Assembly: GCA_905397405.1 (NCBI GenBank)
Contig: CAJPVJ010000016.1
Coordinates: 18,545 to 82,544 of the forward strand
DNA: 64,000 bases
Direction of reading: 5' to 3'
Source: Oppiella nova
Lineage: Eukaryota > Arthropoda > Arachnida > Sarcoptiformes > Oppiidae
Shown piece after piece: positions 35,936-45,353 of the stretch. The position numbers and the translations under genes are program-made. The notes beneath the pieces are model-generated. The model was given only the letters and a program-made list of their open reading frames with translations, was not told the DNA's origin and did not search any database. Every line of letters begins with the position of its first letter. Within the stretch, counting starts at the first letter, position 1.

Positions 35936-36841
35936 ATGATGCGGATTGGTTTGTTTTTGCTAACCAACCTCGCGGTACTGGTTGTAGCTGGCATTATCCT
36001 ATCATTATTAGGTGTTGGTAGTTACTACGGCGCTGGCGGTCTTAAATTAGGCAACCTGATGGTCATCTGTTTAGTGTTTGGTATGGTAGGTTCTTTAATC
36101 TCCCTATTTATGTCCAAATGGATGGCGCTAAAAACCACAGGTACTGAATTAATTGACCCGAATGCTCCTCGTAACCAAGCCGAAGTTTGGTTATTACAAG
36201 AGGTTGCTCAACTTTCACAACGTGCTGGTATTCAAATGCCAGATGTTGGTATTTTCCCATCTTATCAGTCGAATGCGTTTGCCACAGGTTGGAATAAAAA
36301 CGATGCACTTGTATCGGTTTCAACAGGTTTGCTTGAACGCATGAACAAAGATGAATTGCGTGCCGTGCTTGCGCATGAGATTGGTCACGTTGCCAATGGT
36401 GACATGGTCACATTATCCCTTATTCAAGGTGTAGTGAACGCCTTTGTAATGTTCTTTGCCCGTGTGGTTGGTGATTTTATTGACCGTAATATCTTTGGCC
36501 GTCAAGATGGTGAAGCGCCTGGACTTGCTTATTTTGCAATTACCATCGTGCTTGATATCGTCTTCGGTATATTGGCTTCGGCAATCGTAATGTGGTTCTC
36601 TCGCTATCGTGAATACCGTGCAGATGAAGCTGGAGCTCAACTTGCAGGTAAAGAAGCCATGATTTCCGCTTTATTGCGTCTACAGGCTGAATCTGAAATG
36701 CCAGATCAAATGCCGAAAGAAATGAAAGCTTTTGCGATCGCAGAAGGTAAAGAGCAAGGTTTTAGTTTGGCTGCTTTATTCCAAACTCACCCAAGCATCG
36801 AGCAACGTGTTGCCGCTTTACGCCAACTCAATTTACCTTAA
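35936..36841 (+). CDS. htpX: Membrane zinc protease HtpX
   Basis: Inner-membrane M48 metalloprotease that helps clear misfolded membrane proteins. Its 301 residues match E. coli HtpX. Two N-terminal spans are present, then the zinc site HEIGH (His147, Glu148, His151) in [14 protein letters not shown]. Two more spans follow, then the third ligand region in [18 protein letters not shown] 35936 has AAGAGGA eight bases upstream. It is followed by a strong terminator. Confidence 0.97.
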   Translation: MMRIGLFLLTNLAVLVVAGIILSLLGVGSYYGAGGLKLGNLMVICLVFGMVGSLISLFMSKWMALKTTGTELIDPNAPRNQAEVWLLQEVAQLSQRAGIQMPDVGIFPSYQSNAFATGWNKNDALVSVSTGLLERMNKDELRAVLAHEIGHVANGDMVTLSLIQGVVNAFVMFFARVVGDFIDRNIFGRQDGEAPGLAYFAITIVLDIVFGILASAIVMWFSRYREYRADEAGAQLAGKEAMISALLRLQAESEMPDQMPKEMKAFAIAEGKEQGFSLAALFQTHPSIEQRVAALRQLNLP

Positions 36842-36879
36842 TCTATACACGCTCGCTCAATCGTAGTGATCTCATAGAA

Positions 36880-36910
36880 AAACAAAGCCTCCAATATGGA
36901 GGCTTTGTTT
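36880..36910. terminator. Terminator after htpX
   Basis: AAACAAAGCCTCC (36880-36892) and GGAGGCTTTGTTT (36898-36910) form a 13-bp stem with a five-base loop ending in T bases. Confidence 0.9.
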
Positions 36911-36992
36911 ATGGGTACATCATATTTTAGTTTTTGCTTTATCCAATATTTACCGCGCAATTTCTATCTATCTTACTTTCTTACTTTCTTTC

Positions 36993-37031
36993 AATACCAA
37001 TACCAATACCAATACCAATACCAATACCAAT
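36993..37031. repeat. Hexanucleotide tandem repeat (AATACC)6
   Basis: Six exact copies of aatacc at 36993-37028 plus a partial copy follow a TTAC/TTTC-rich tract. They lie nine bases past the stop of the VOC-family gene and after htpX. The repeat is likely to vary between isolates by slippage. Confidence 0.95.
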
Positions 37032-37039
37032 TTGAGGGA

Positions 37040-37393
37040 TTAATCTAACTGGATACAACGAATTAAACTCCCATTTGGATCAATCACACAAAACATATCA
37101 ATTTCTTCGAGATACTGAATTTCAGTTATTCGTGCTTCTGGGAATTGTGCCCAATCTAAACCTTGCCAAAAATGAAACAGATCTTTCAAGACATGTGTTC
37201 TTAAGCAAGCACTAAACCATGATTCTTTTGGATTTAAATTGGGGTGATGGAAAAACTCAACCAGCAAACTGTCTTTACTTAAGATCATCCATTCTGTGGA
37301 CTGATAATCACACTGAAAACCTAAGAATGCATAAAATTTACGAGTATGATCAAAATCAATAGCAGGAAGGTTTGCCGAAATATAATCTTGCAT
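37040..37393 (-). CDS. VOC/bleomycin-resistance-like protein
   Basis: A 117-residue protein of the vicinal-oxygen-chelate fold, single module. It has SANLPAIDFDHTRKFYAFLGFQ at the start and the FCVIDPNGSLIRCIQ C-terminal strand that contains the usual acidic metal position near its end. Bleomycin-binding proteins in this group look similar, but binding of any drug is not shown. ATG 37393 has AGAGG at proper spacing, while the GTG at 37399 does not. The gene ends next to the hexanucleotide repeat. Confidence 0.85.
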   Translation of the reverse strand: MQDYISANLPAIDFDHTRKFYAFLGFQCDYQSTEWMILSKDSLLVEFFHHPNLNPKESWFSACLRTHVLKDLFHFWQGLDWAQFPEARITEIQYLEEIDMFCVIDPNGSLIRCIQLD

Positions 37394-37446
37394 GATCACC
37401 TCTGTATTTTAATATCTACATTTTCAAATCAATTCAATGTTGGAAT

Positions 37447-38028
37447 TTAAGCACGATAGCTTTGATACCAATCCCACAACATATTTACGCCAAACCACAT
37501 CGCAAGTCCAATCAGGATTAAAACAATCAAGCCTAAAATATCGGGAATATGAATCCAAATCCAAGCAATGACAGGATTACGCCAAAATGCGGAATGCTGT
37601 TGCTTTTGTTCTAGCTTCTCATGTAAAAATGGGTGAACCACATGATCATCGCTATAAATCTGATATTCTTCTTGAATATGGTCATGTACAACGTCTAAAG
37701 CTCTACGACTGGGCCGAATAAAAATATCAAATAAAGTTCCAGCGATCGGTATACACCCCACAACGCCGTCAATCACAGCCAGTTTTAATACCCCATTGAG
37801 TTTAGCTTGAGGCACGCCAATCTGTTTGGCTTTATAAACTGCATAGCAAGTCAGCACAAAACCCGCGACATCACCAGCAATCGGTATGGTACTGAGTGCA
37901 GCATCAGCCCCAACCCCTTGCTTGGTAAATGGAATACGTACCACCGAATCCATCATATTGGCAAATTTAGCCAAATCTCGTTCAAGTTTAATGACTTCTT
38001 GAGTAGATAATTTTTTTTCTGTACCCAT
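37447..38028 (-). CDS. DUF4112 membrane protein
   Basis: A 193-residue protein with the DUF4112 domain at about 30-135 (GADAALSTIPIAGDVAGFVL, AVIDGVVGCIPIAGTLFDIF). It ends in a membrane span (DILGLIVLILIGLAMWFGV). The IPIAGD and IPIAGTLFD repeats are typical. No function is known for the family. Monocistronic. Confidence 0.88.
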   Translation of the reverse strand: MGTEKKLSTQEVIKLERDLAKFANMMDSVVRIPFTKQGVGADAALSTIPIAGDVAGFVLTCYAVYKAKQIGVPQAKLNGVLKLAVIDGVVGCIPIAGTLFDIFIRPSRRALDVVHDHIQEEYQIYSDDHVVHPFLHEKLEQKQQHSAFWRNPVIAWIWIHIPDILGLIVLILIGLAMWFGVNMLWDWYQSYRA

Positions 38029-38140
38029 AAAGATTTCAATTTTTTTGACATGGTTAAGTTAAATTGATCATACCCAATAAATTCAGTATGTTGTGTATAA
38101 GTTTAATATTTACAGTAGCAAAATTTTATCTACGCAATAA

Positions 38141-38178
38141 AAAAAGCTGAGCCCTCTTTTAAAGTACTCAGCCTTTTC
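38141..38178. terminator. Terminator of the L,D-transpeptidase gene
   Basis: GCTGAG and CTCAGC (38146-38151 and 38167-38172) form a stem flanked by A and T runs, just past the minus-strand stop. Confidence 0.75.
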
Positions 38179-38193
38179 GGATATACAACGGGA

Positions 38194-39225
38194 TTAATCT
38201 AAGAACTTAACCACGGTCCCCGGTTGAACCTTGCGACCTAAATCATTGGCATCCCAATTGGTCAAACGAATACAACCATGAGAAGCGGTCTTTGAAATTA
38301 ATGAAGGATTCGGTGTACCATGAATACCAAATGTCGGTTTACTTAAAGCAATCCACATATTACCAACAGGACCATTTGGGCCAGGCGGTAATGCCAGCTT
38401 TTGACGGTTGCTCCCTTGAACAAAGTTTTTCGGGTTATAACCATAGACAGGGTTTGGTGCAACTTTAATGACCTTATGCGTCCCTTTCGGGGATGGTGTA
38501 CCAGAACCCCCAATTGTGGCAGGAAAAGATGCAATCATTTGATTTGTACTATTATATAAATAAAGTTGTCGAGCAGGCTTATGCGCAATAATTAAGGCCA
38601 CACCTTCAGGCAAATCATTACGTACGATCGGTACATTGATAGTTTCGCCTACTTTTTTAAAGTTAGCTTTTGGATTGAGTTGTTTAAGAAAGTCTTCATC
38701 AATATGAAACTTTTCACCTAACATTTCACTCACACGGGTGTAATACAAACCCGGCATTTTTGCTTGTTGGGCATAATTTCGCGGAATTGCTTTGGCATAA
38801 GGTCCTTTAATATCCGCGGCAGTAATTTGATAAGTTCCAAACGCTGCAGTTTTTTGATTTTTTAACAAACTGTCCCAAGTCTGTTTATCCAGTTCACCAC
38901 TAATTGGTAAACTTTTAATCTGTTGATACGCGGCAAGTGCTTTTAAAAAGTTCTTGCCACTTTTACCGTCGATTGGCCCAGGCGAAGCATGTAAATTATT
39001 GAGCATCACTTGTGCACGGGCATAAACGGGGAATTGTCCTCTGCCAATATTTTCTGACCAATTGGCTGTATTGATACTATTGACTGACCAATCTTGTTTT
39101 AAGTCCGCTTTTATCGCTTCTTGACTTTTATCAGCTTTAACATTTTGTTTGGCAAAAATTTGACTTTGAATATTTAAACCCACAAGACACATGATGCAAA
39201 TCAGGTTTGGCAGAAACTTGCCCAT
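38194..39225 (-). CDS. L,D-transpeptidase with peptidoglycan-binding domain
   Basis: Periplasmic enzyme that makes 3-3 cross-links or attaches amino acids or lipoproteins to peptidoglycan. After a signal peptide (ICMLCVGLN-type segment, residues about 8-25), residues about 60-120 form a PG_binding_1-like domain (ARAQVMLNNLHASPGPIDGKSGKN). A LysM-like segment follows at about 165-200, then the YkuD catalytic domain. Its HGTPNPSLISKTASHGCIRL has the active Cys in SHGCIR. Length 343 is normal for the family. Monocistronic. Confidence 0.93.
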   Translation of the reverse strand: MGKFLPNLICIMCLVGLNIQSQIFAKQNVKADKSQEAIKADLKQDWSVNSINTANWSENIGRGQFPVYARAQVMLNNLHASPGPIDGKSGKNFLKALAAYQQIKSLPISGELDKQTWDSLLKNQKTAAFGTYQITAADIKGPYAKAIPRNYAQQAKMPGLYYTRVSEMLGEKFHIDEDFLKQLNPKANFKKVGETINVPIVRNDLPEGVALIIAHKPARQLYLYNSTNQMIASFPATIGGSGTPSPKGTHKVIKVAPNPVYGYNPKNFVQGSNRQKLALPPGPNGPVGNMWIALSKPTFGIHGTPNPSLISKTASHGCIRLTNWDANDLGRKVQPGTVVKFLD

Positions 39226-39750
39226 ATAAAGCTCTCTATTAACTCAATATTATAATTGATGTACTTATCTAATAAACTATTGTATTACAGATACATAGTA
39301 TACTGATCTCGAACAATAAAAGCGACGTCACACACACCTTGAGCCGATTATTTATATTCTCAAGGCTTTAAACACAATTGTATAAGGTCAATAGCGTGTT
39401 TATTCATAAAATGAAAGTTATGTATGTTCGAAGTTTATCTTTGTATGACTTTATTATCATTTTTTAAGAAAAATATGCAATAGTACATTTTGACTATTTA
39501 ATCATTTAAAAACGGTAATTTTAAAATAAATTCAAAATAAGCAATTGAAAATCATTACCATGTTATACAGTTGTAGATTTTCTACTCAGCATTAGCACCC
39601 AATCATGACACATACATGACCAATCCGAACAAAATATAAGCTTTAGATTTGTTTTTAATCATTTAATTTGAATTATTGATTAGAAATAGCTGTTATCATT
39701 TTAAAGTGTTATAGATTATCATCTCATTTATTTTGTCAGTAAGAATTGCC
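39226..39750. other. Intergenic stretch upstream of pyrC
   Basis: About 525 bases between divergent genes, AT-rich, with no gene seen. The promoters of both pyrC and the transpeptidase gene must be here. Confidence 0.5.
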
Positions 39751-40785
39751 TTGAATACGATCACTTTGCTTCAGCCAGATGACTGGCATGCCCACCTGCG
39801 TGATGGTCTTGCCTTAAAACGTACAGTTCCAGATCTAGCCAAACAATTTGCCCGTGCGATTTGTATGCCGAACCTCGTTCCACCTGTGAAAACTGTAGAT
39901 GAAGCGAATGCTTATCGTGACCGTATTATGGCACATGTCCCTGAAGGGGTTGATTTTGACCCACGTATGGTACTGTATTTTACCGACCATACTTCTCCAG
40001 ATGAAGTTCGCAAAATCAAAGAGTCTCAATTCGTCAATGCAATTAAACTCTATCCTGCTGGTGCAACAACCAACTCGGATAATGGTGTCAGTGACATTCG
40101 TAAAGTCTATGCAGTGATTGAACAGCTTGAAGAACATCAAGTGCCATTACTATTACATGGTGAAGTTACCCATCAGCATGTGGATATTTTTGACCGTGAA
40201 AAACGCTTTTTAGACGAAGTACTTTCACCGTTACTGAAACAATTTCCGCAATTAAAATTGGTGTTAGAACATATTACCACCAGTGAAGCCGCGCATTTTG
40301 TGCTTGAACAAGATCGTAATGTTGCTGCGACGATCACACCACAACATTTAATGTTTAACCGTAATGATATGTTGGTCGGTGGTATAAAACCGCACTTTTA
40401 TTGTTTACCGATTTTAAAGCGTCAAACTCATCAACAAACTTTACTTGAAGTTGCCACTAGCGGAAGTCCTAAGTTTTTCTTAGGTACTGATAGTGCGCCA
40501 CATTCTAAAAATGCCAAAGAAAATGCATGTGGTTGTGCAGGTTGCTATAGTGCACCTACAGCAATTGAGCTTTATGCTCAGGCTTTTGATCAAGTCAACA
40601 AAATCGAACGCCTAGAAGGTTTTGCCAGTATGTTTGGTGCAGACTTCTATGGTTTGCCTCGCAACACAAATAAGATTACCCTTGTCAAAGAAGATCAGGT
40701 AATCCCTGAAAGTTTAGATTATTTGGATGGTGAACACATTATTCCACTTTATGCTGGAAAAACCATCCAATGGAGAAAGGTGTGA
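39751..40785 (+). CDS. pyrC: Dihydroorotase PyrC
   Basis: Zinc enzyme of pyrimidine synthesis that closes N-carbamoyl-aspartate to dihydroorotate. The metal ligands are visible: HAHLRD near the start, the Lys in [24 protein letters not shown] and the Asp in GTDSAPH. I chose TTG 39751 ([13 protein letters not shown]), giving 344 residues. The reading from TTG 39733 adds six residues without support. It overlaps rnt by three bases, so the two are co-transcribed. Confidence 0.96.
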   Translation: MNTITLLQPDDWHAHLRDGLALKRTVPDLAKQFARAICMPNLVPPVKTVDEANAYRDRIMAHVPEGVDFDPRMVLYFTDHTSPDEVRKIKESQFVNAIKLYPAGATTNSDNGVSDIRKVYAVIEQLEEHQVPLLLHGEVTHQHVDIFDREKRFLDEVLSPLLKQFPQLKLVLEHITTSEAAHFVLEQDRNVAATITPQHLMFNRNDMLVGGIKPHFYCLPILKRQTHQQTLLEVATSGSPKFFLGTDSAPHSKNAKENACGCAGCYSAPTAIELYAQAFDQVNKIERLEGFASMFGADFYGLPRNTNKITLVKEDQVIPESLDYLDGEHIIPLYAGKTIQWRKV

Positions 40786-41429
40786 CAACTGAAACATTAC
40801 CTGTGATTGGACAACGCTTTCGTGGTTTTTTACCCGTTGTGGTTGACGTTGAAACAGCAGGTTTTAATGCAGATACCGATGCATTGCTTGAAATCGCATG
40901 CATCCCGATTGTGTATGATGCTGAAGGAAAATTTGTTCCAGGTGAAGCACATCATGCGCACATCAATCCTTTTGAAGGTGCAAATTTAGATCGTCGCTCT
41001 TTGGACTTTATTGGTGTAGATCCATTTAATCCAATGCGTATGGCAATGGCTGAAGACGAGAAAACCGCATTAAAGCGTATTTTTAAGGCGGTTAATGAAG
41101 TACGTCGTCAACAACATTGTACCCATGCGGTCTTGGTCGGACACAATGCCCATTTTGATTTAGGCTTTCTAAGAGCTGCAATTGCGCGAACTGGCAGTAA
41201 AAATCAAAACCCTTTTCATAGTTTTTCTGTATTTGATACTGTGACTTTAAGTGCGGTCATGTTTGGTCAAACTGTTTTGGCTAAATCATGTATTCAAGCT
41301 GGAATTGAGTTCGATGGTAAAGAGGCTCACTCGGCCTTGTACGATACTCAAAAGACGGCTGAACTGTTTTGCTATATTTTGAACAAACTCGCACCTCACT
41401 TACTTGACAATTTGGTGGCGGATCAATAA
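40782..41429 (+). CDS. rnt: Ribonuclease T
   Basis: DEDD-type 3'-5' exoribonuclease that trims 3' ends of tRNAs and other stable RNAs. The four acidic residues are seen in [22 protein letters not shown] and [15 protein letters not shown] 40782 overlaps the pyrC stop (GTGA) and follows GGAGAAAG, so I prefer it to ATG 40770. It ends 20 bases before a tRNA-Glu gene with no terminator between, so the tRNA may be read from the pyrC-rnt transcript. Confidence 0.95.
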   Translation: MTTETLPVIGQRFRGFLPVVVDVETAGFNADTDALLEIACIPIVYDAEGKFVPGEAHHAHINPFEGANLDRRSLDFIGVDPFNPMRMAMAEDEKTALKRIFKAVNEVRRQQHCTHAVLVGHNAHFDLGFLRAAIARTGSKNQNPFHSFSVFDTVTLSAVMFGQTVLAKSCIQAGIEFDGKEAHSALYDTQKTAELFCYILNKLAPHLLDNLVADQ

Positions 41430-41449
41430 GATATCGCCATCTTCTAAAC

Positions 41450-41525
41450 GACCCTATCGTCTAGAGGCCTAGGACATCGCCCTTTCACGGCGGTAACCGG
41501 GGTTCGAATCCCCGTAGGGTCGCCA
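41450..41525 (+). tRNA. tRNA-Glu (anticodon TTC), copy 1
   Basis: A 76-base tRNA with encoded CCA and the anticodon in CTTTCAC. It is identical to copies 2 to 4. It lies 20 bases after rnt, with no promoter of its own that I can see. Confidence 0.98.
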
Positions 41526-41630
41526 TCTAATTATTCTTATAATTCCTTTCTCTTTTTTTGATCTTCTTGATTCAATTATTTTATTTCATCCCTTTTCTTT
41601 AGACTTTAGAAGCTGATGGTTTATTTTATT

Positions 41631-41659
41631 TTGTCAATTTTGGCATTTTAATCTAAAAT
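41631..41659 (+). promoter_or_regulatory. Promoter of amino-acid permease 1
   Basis: TTGTCA (41631-41636), a 17-base spacer, then TAAAAT (41654-41659), 16 bases before the start codon. Confidence 0.75.
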
Positions 41660-41675
41660 ATCTCTTTAAAGTTCA

Positions 41676-43115
41676 ATGACATCAAATATGCAATCACCTG
41701 ATCAATCGAATCAGCACACTGTCGCTGATGGGCAAACTATTGTCTTAAAAAGATCCATGACCAAACGCCACCTGATCATGTTGTCATTAGGCGGTGCGAT
41801 TGGTACAGGCTTATTTTTAAGTTCAGGTGAAGTGATTGCACAAGCTGGGCCGATTGGCGCTGTGATTGCCTATATTATCGGTGGTTTAATTGCCTATATG
41901 GTAATGCTGTGCTTAGGCGAACTTGCCGTCAATCAGCCTGTGACCGGATCTTTTGGTGCTTTTGCAGCTAAAAATATTGGACCGGGTACAGGCTACATGG
42001 TGTCATGGATGTACTGGCTTGGCTGGTCTGCCACCTTGGGGACTGAATTTACCGCAGCAGCCATGCTGATGCAGGAATGGTTTCCAACAACCTCCATCTG
42101 GTTATGGACCCTAGTCTTTATTGTTGCCGTCTTGATTTCCAATCTAACCTCAACACGCTTTTTTGCAGAGTCCGAGTTTTGGTTGTCTTTTGTTAAAGTT
42201 GCAACGGTACTAGTATTTATCTTACTCGGCCTAACCGCAATATTTGGATTAATTCCCTTCCATGGGCATGAAACTGCACCTTTATTCAGTAATTTAACCG
42301 CACATGGCTGGTTACCCAATGGTTTATTTCCTATTTTTGCCACCATGCTGATTGTAAATTTTGCCTTTAATGGTACTGAGATGATTGGGATTGCTGCTGG
42401 TGAAACTGAAAATCCTGAAAAAAATGTCCCGAAAGCAATTCATGCTGCGGTTTGGCGGTTAATGATTTTCTTTGTTGGTACCATTATTGTCATCAGTTCA
42501 TTATTACCCTATCAAGATGCTGGCCTAGCCGCGCATGGTGAAGGGATCAGTAATAGTCCCTTTGTTTCTGTATTTAACTTGATTGGAATTCCTTACGCAG
42601 AAGACATCATGCGTTTTGTGATCATTACAGCGCTTTTGTCCACTGCTAATTCAGGACTATATGCGGCATCTCGTATGATGTGGGCGCTTTCAATTCAAAA
42701 ACAATTACCTCGAGTTTTTTCCAAACTGACCAAATCAGGTACCCCTGTTGTTGCAATTTTTGTGACCATGATTGGGGGTTTACCCGGTTTACTGTCGGAG
42801 CAATTTGGCGCAGATGTGATCTTTAAAAACTTACTCGGCGTGGCAGCATTTACCATGGTTATCGTGTGGATGAGTATTTGCTGGAGTCAGTTTAATTTCC
42901 GTCGTAAATGGCTAGCCAGCGGTAAAACACTGGCTGATTTAAAATTTAAAACGCCGTGGTATCCCGTTGTACCAATTCTTGGCTTTATCACTTGTACCGC
43001 AACCGGTTTAAGTATGGCAGCAGATCCAGAAATGCTTTCTGGCTTTATTGGTTGTTTAGTGTTTATGGCAGCATGTTATGCAACTTATTACTGGCTTTAT
43101 CATCAGAAAAATTAA
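41676..43115 (+). CDS. Amino-acid permease (APC superfamily), paralogue 1
   Basis: A 12-helix amino-acid:H+ symporter of 479 residues. The APC signature is at the start (LSLGGAIGTGLFLSSGEVI), with LGELAVNQPVTGSF and FNGTEMIGIAAGETENPEKNVPKAIH, the region conserved in the AAT family (LysP, AnsP, GabP, MmuP). The substrate is not clear. It is closely similar along its whole length to the permease at 43797-45221. Both are preceded by identical tRNA-Glu genes, which points to a tandem duplication. An internal Met at 41688 aligns with the start of paralogue 2. Confidence 0.93.
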   Translation: MTSNMQSPDQSNQHTVADGQTIVLKRSMTKRHLIMLSLGGAIGTGLFLSSGEVIAQAGPIGAVIAYIIGGLIAYMVMLCLGELAVNQPVTGSFGAFAAKNIGPGTGYMVSWMYWLGWSATLGTEFTAAAMLMQEWFPTTSIWLWTLVFIVAVLISNLTSTRFFAESEFWLSFVKVATVLVFILLGLTAIFGLIPFHGHETAPLFSNLTAHGWLPNGLFPIFATMLIVNFAFNGTEMIGIAAGETENPEKNVPKAIHAAVWRLMIFFVGTIIVISSLLPYQDAGLAAHGEGISNSPFVSVFNLIGIPYAEDIMRFVIITALLSTANSGLYAASRMMWALSIQKQLPRVFSKLTKSGTPVVAIFVTMIGGLPGLLSEQFGADVIFKNLLGVAAFTMVIVWMSICWSQFNFRRKWLASGKTLADLKFKTPWYPVVPILGFITCTATGLSMAADPEMLSGFIGCLVFMAACYATYYWLYHQKN

Positions 43116-43137
43116 GTCGCATTGTAAATCACTGATC

Positions 43138-43160
43138 AGCCCGTATTCATACGGGCTTTT
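43138..43160 (+). terminator. Terminator of permease 1
   Basis: AGCCCGTA and TACGGGCT (43138-43145 and 43150-43157), TTCA loop, T-run after. Confidence 0.88.
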
Positions 43161-43339
43161 CTATTTTAGGCTTTTAATCCGCAGCATAATTTTTAAGTGA
43201 TTCATATATAAATCAAGCTGTTTTCATTTGATTTGGATTCTTCTAAAAACAAAAAATAGCTTTCTGGCTAAATTAAAAACAAATACATGATGATTCGCTT
43301 ATAGATTCATCAGTTAAACGCTTTTTCGATAAATCCATT

Positions 43340-43368
43340 TTGACAAAAATGTCTTTTATCCTTAATAT
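43340..43368 (+). promoter_or_regulatory. Promoter of tRNA-Glu copy 2
   Basis: TTGACA (43340-43345), 17 bases, TAATAT (43363-43368), followed by a GC-containing discriminator; the tRNA starts 17 bases later. Confidence 0.85.
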
Positions 43369-43385
43369 ACGCATCACCTCATTAC

Positions 43386-43461
43386 GACCCTATCGTCTAG
43401 AGGCCTAGGACATCGCCCTTTCACGGCGGTAACCGGGGTTCGAATCCCCGTAGGGTCGCCA
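43386..43461 (+). tRNA. tRNA-Glu (anticodon TTC), copy 2
   Basis: Identical to copy 1 over all 76 bases. It has its own strong promoter and terminator. Confidence 0.98.
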
Positions 43462-43496
43462 TATTTGAGAAGGTTGTTAAAATAAAACTTTCTCGT

Positions 43497-43530
43497 AAAA
43501 AAGCCTGAGCAATACGACTCAGGCTTTTTT
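43497..43530 (+). terminator. Terminator of tRNA-Glu copy 2
   Basis: A-run, GCCTGAG, loop, CTCAGGC, T-run. A very similar hairpin follows tRNA-Glu copy 4. Confidence 0.9.
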
Positions 43531-43734
43531 ATATCTATCGTATTTTAAAGCAGTTAAAAACCACCATCCCTTCATATTTAAAAGGTTGTTTTTTCATCAA
43601 TAATCTGGATTTTTAATTTAAAATAATCAGTGCAGAGTTAAATATAAATAATTGATTTAAATATTTATTTATAAAAACCATAAAATCGCGGTGATTTATA
43701 GTATTGCTTATTGAGCATTAGCAACACTCAATCA

Positions 43735-43762
43735 TTGCACTATTTATGAATTGGGCTAAAAT
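43735..43762 (+). promoter_or_regulatory. Promoter of amino-acid permease 2
   Basis: TTGCAC (43735-43740), 16 bases, TAAAAT (43757-43762). The ATG at 43746 lies inside it, which argues for the start at 43797. Confidence 0.75.
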
Positions 43763-43796
43763 AGCGCGCTTCTTGTTTTATTTCCATCTGAAGCTT

Positions 43797-45221
43797 ATGC
43801 AGTCATCACCAAATCAAAATGATGCTCAGGTATCATCTAATTCTTCACCACTCAAACGAGCAATGAGTACTCGTCACTTGGTGATGATTTCGCTTGGTGG
43901 TGCAATCGGTACAGGGCTTTTTTTAGGTTCTGGTGAGGTGATCTCACAAACCGGTCCGATTGGTGCCATTATCTCTTACATCCTCGGCGGTGTAATTGCC
44001 TATATGGTGATGCTGTGCTTAGGTGAACTTGCTGTTCATATGCCTGAGTCTGGTTCGTTTGGTACTTATGCGCAACGATACATTGGTCCAGGTACCGGAT
44101 ACACCGTTACTTGGCTGTATTGGCTAACATGGTCAGCAACACTAGGCACTGAATTTACTGCTGCGGCTTTGTTAATGCAAGAATGGTTTCCGCATATCTC
44201 GATGTGGTTATGGACGCTGATTTTTGCAGCAATCGTGTTTGGCTTAAATATGAGTTCAACCAAATGGTTTGCCGAATCTGAGTTCTGGCTCTCTTTGGTC
44301 AAAGTCATCACGGTAATCGCTTTTATTCTTTTTGGCCTTTTGGCAATTTTTGGTATTTTAAATTATCAGGGACATACTTCAGCACCGTTATTTAGTAATT
44401 TGACCGATGAAGGCTGGTTCCCACAAGGTCTATTCCCAATCTTCACCACCATGTTAATCGTGAACTTTGCCTTCTCTGGCACTGAGTTGATTGGCGTTGC
44501 TGCGGGTGAAACTGAAGATCCCGCGAAAAATGTGCCTAAAGCCATCAATACTGCTATTTGGCGTTTATTGATTTTCTTTGTTGGTACTATCATCGTAATT
44601 AGTGCATTGCTGCCTCACCAAATGGCAGGATTACATGCTGAAGGGGTCAGTAGCAGCCCATTTGTTACCGTATTTGATCATATTGGTATTCCATACGCAG
44701 AAGACATTATCCGTTTTGTGATCATCACTGCGTTGTTGTCTGCGGCCAACTCAGGGCTATTTGCGGCATCACGTATGATGTGGTCGCTCTCAGCCAAGAA
44801 ACAGCTTCCAGCAATGTTTTCTAGAGTCAATGCACGCGGTATTCCATATATTGCTGTGATTGTCACCATGTTCGGTGCGTTACCTGGTCTGCTTTCAGAA
44901 CAATTTGCACCTGAGACTATTTTTAAAAACTTGTTGGGTGTGGCTGCGTTTACCATGGTTGTGGTGTGGATGAGTATTTGTCTGAGCCAATTTAATTTTA
45001 GACGTCAATGGTACAAACAAGGTCATACCAAAGCTGAATTAGGCTTTGCTGCACCATTGTTTCCAATTGTGCCGATCTTAGGTTTTATCTTCTGTTTAAT
45101 TACCTGTATCAGTATGGTATTTGACCCTGAGATGGTAGTTGGCTTTATTTGTTGTTTAATCTTTATTGCGATTTGCTATATCAGCTACGCATTCTTATAT
45201 AAAGATCAATCACAATCCTAA
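43797..45221 (+). CDS. Amino-acid permease (APC superfamily), paralogue 2
   Basis: A 474-residue permease with the same layout as paralogue 1 (ISLGGAIGTGLFLGSGEVIS, LGELAVHMPESGSF, FSGTELIGVAAGETEDPAKNVPKAIN). Identity with paralogue 1 is high from the first to the last helix, with most changes in loops and in the last 40 residues. I chose ATG 43797 (MQSSPNQN) because a good promoter overlaps the upstream ATG 43746, and because MQS aligns with MQS in paralogue 1. The substrate is not clear. Its own tRNA-Glu precedes it. Confidence 0.92.
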   Translation: MQSSPNQNDAQVSSNSSPLKRAMSTRHLVMISLGGAIGTGLFLGSGEVISQTGPIGAIISYILGGVIAYMVMLCLGELAVHMPESGSFGTYAQRYIGPGTGYTVTWLYWLTWSATLGTEFTAAALLMQEWFPHISMWLWTLIFAAIVFGLNMSSTKWFAESEFWLSLVKVITVIAFILFGLLAIFGILNYQGHTSAPLFSNLTDEGWFPQGLFPIFTTMLIVNFAFSGTELIGVAAGETEDPAKNVPKAINTAIWRLLIFFVGTIIVISALLPHQMAGLHAEGVSSSPFVTVFDHIGIPYAEDIIRFVIITALLSAANSGLFAASRMMWSLSAKKQLPAMFSRVNARGIPYIAVIVTMFGALPGLLSEQFAPETIFKNLLGVAAFTMVVVWMSICLSQFNFRRQWYKQGHTKAELGFAAPLFPIVPILGFIFCLITCISMVFDPEMVVGFICCLIFIAICYISYAFLYKDQSQS

Positions 45222-45248
45222 ACAAAATCTTACTGATCATGCCTAAGC

Positions 45249-45278
45249 AAAAAGTGTAGCCATTGGCTACACTTTTTG
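45249..45278 (+). terminator. Terminator of permease 2
   Basis: AAAAAGTGTAGCC and GGCTACACTTTTT (45249-45261 and 45265-45277) with an ATT loop. Confidence 0.92.
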
Positions 45279-45353
45279 TACATTCATAGATAGTCAAAAT
45301 CAGTTTAAGCTCGTAATTTAATAGTTAAACATAACAATCTATAAAAAACCCCA

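Noticed and set aside
36993-37031. Possible CRISPR-like repeat
   Set aside because: The repeat is six bases, head to tail without spacers, and there are no cas genes in the window.
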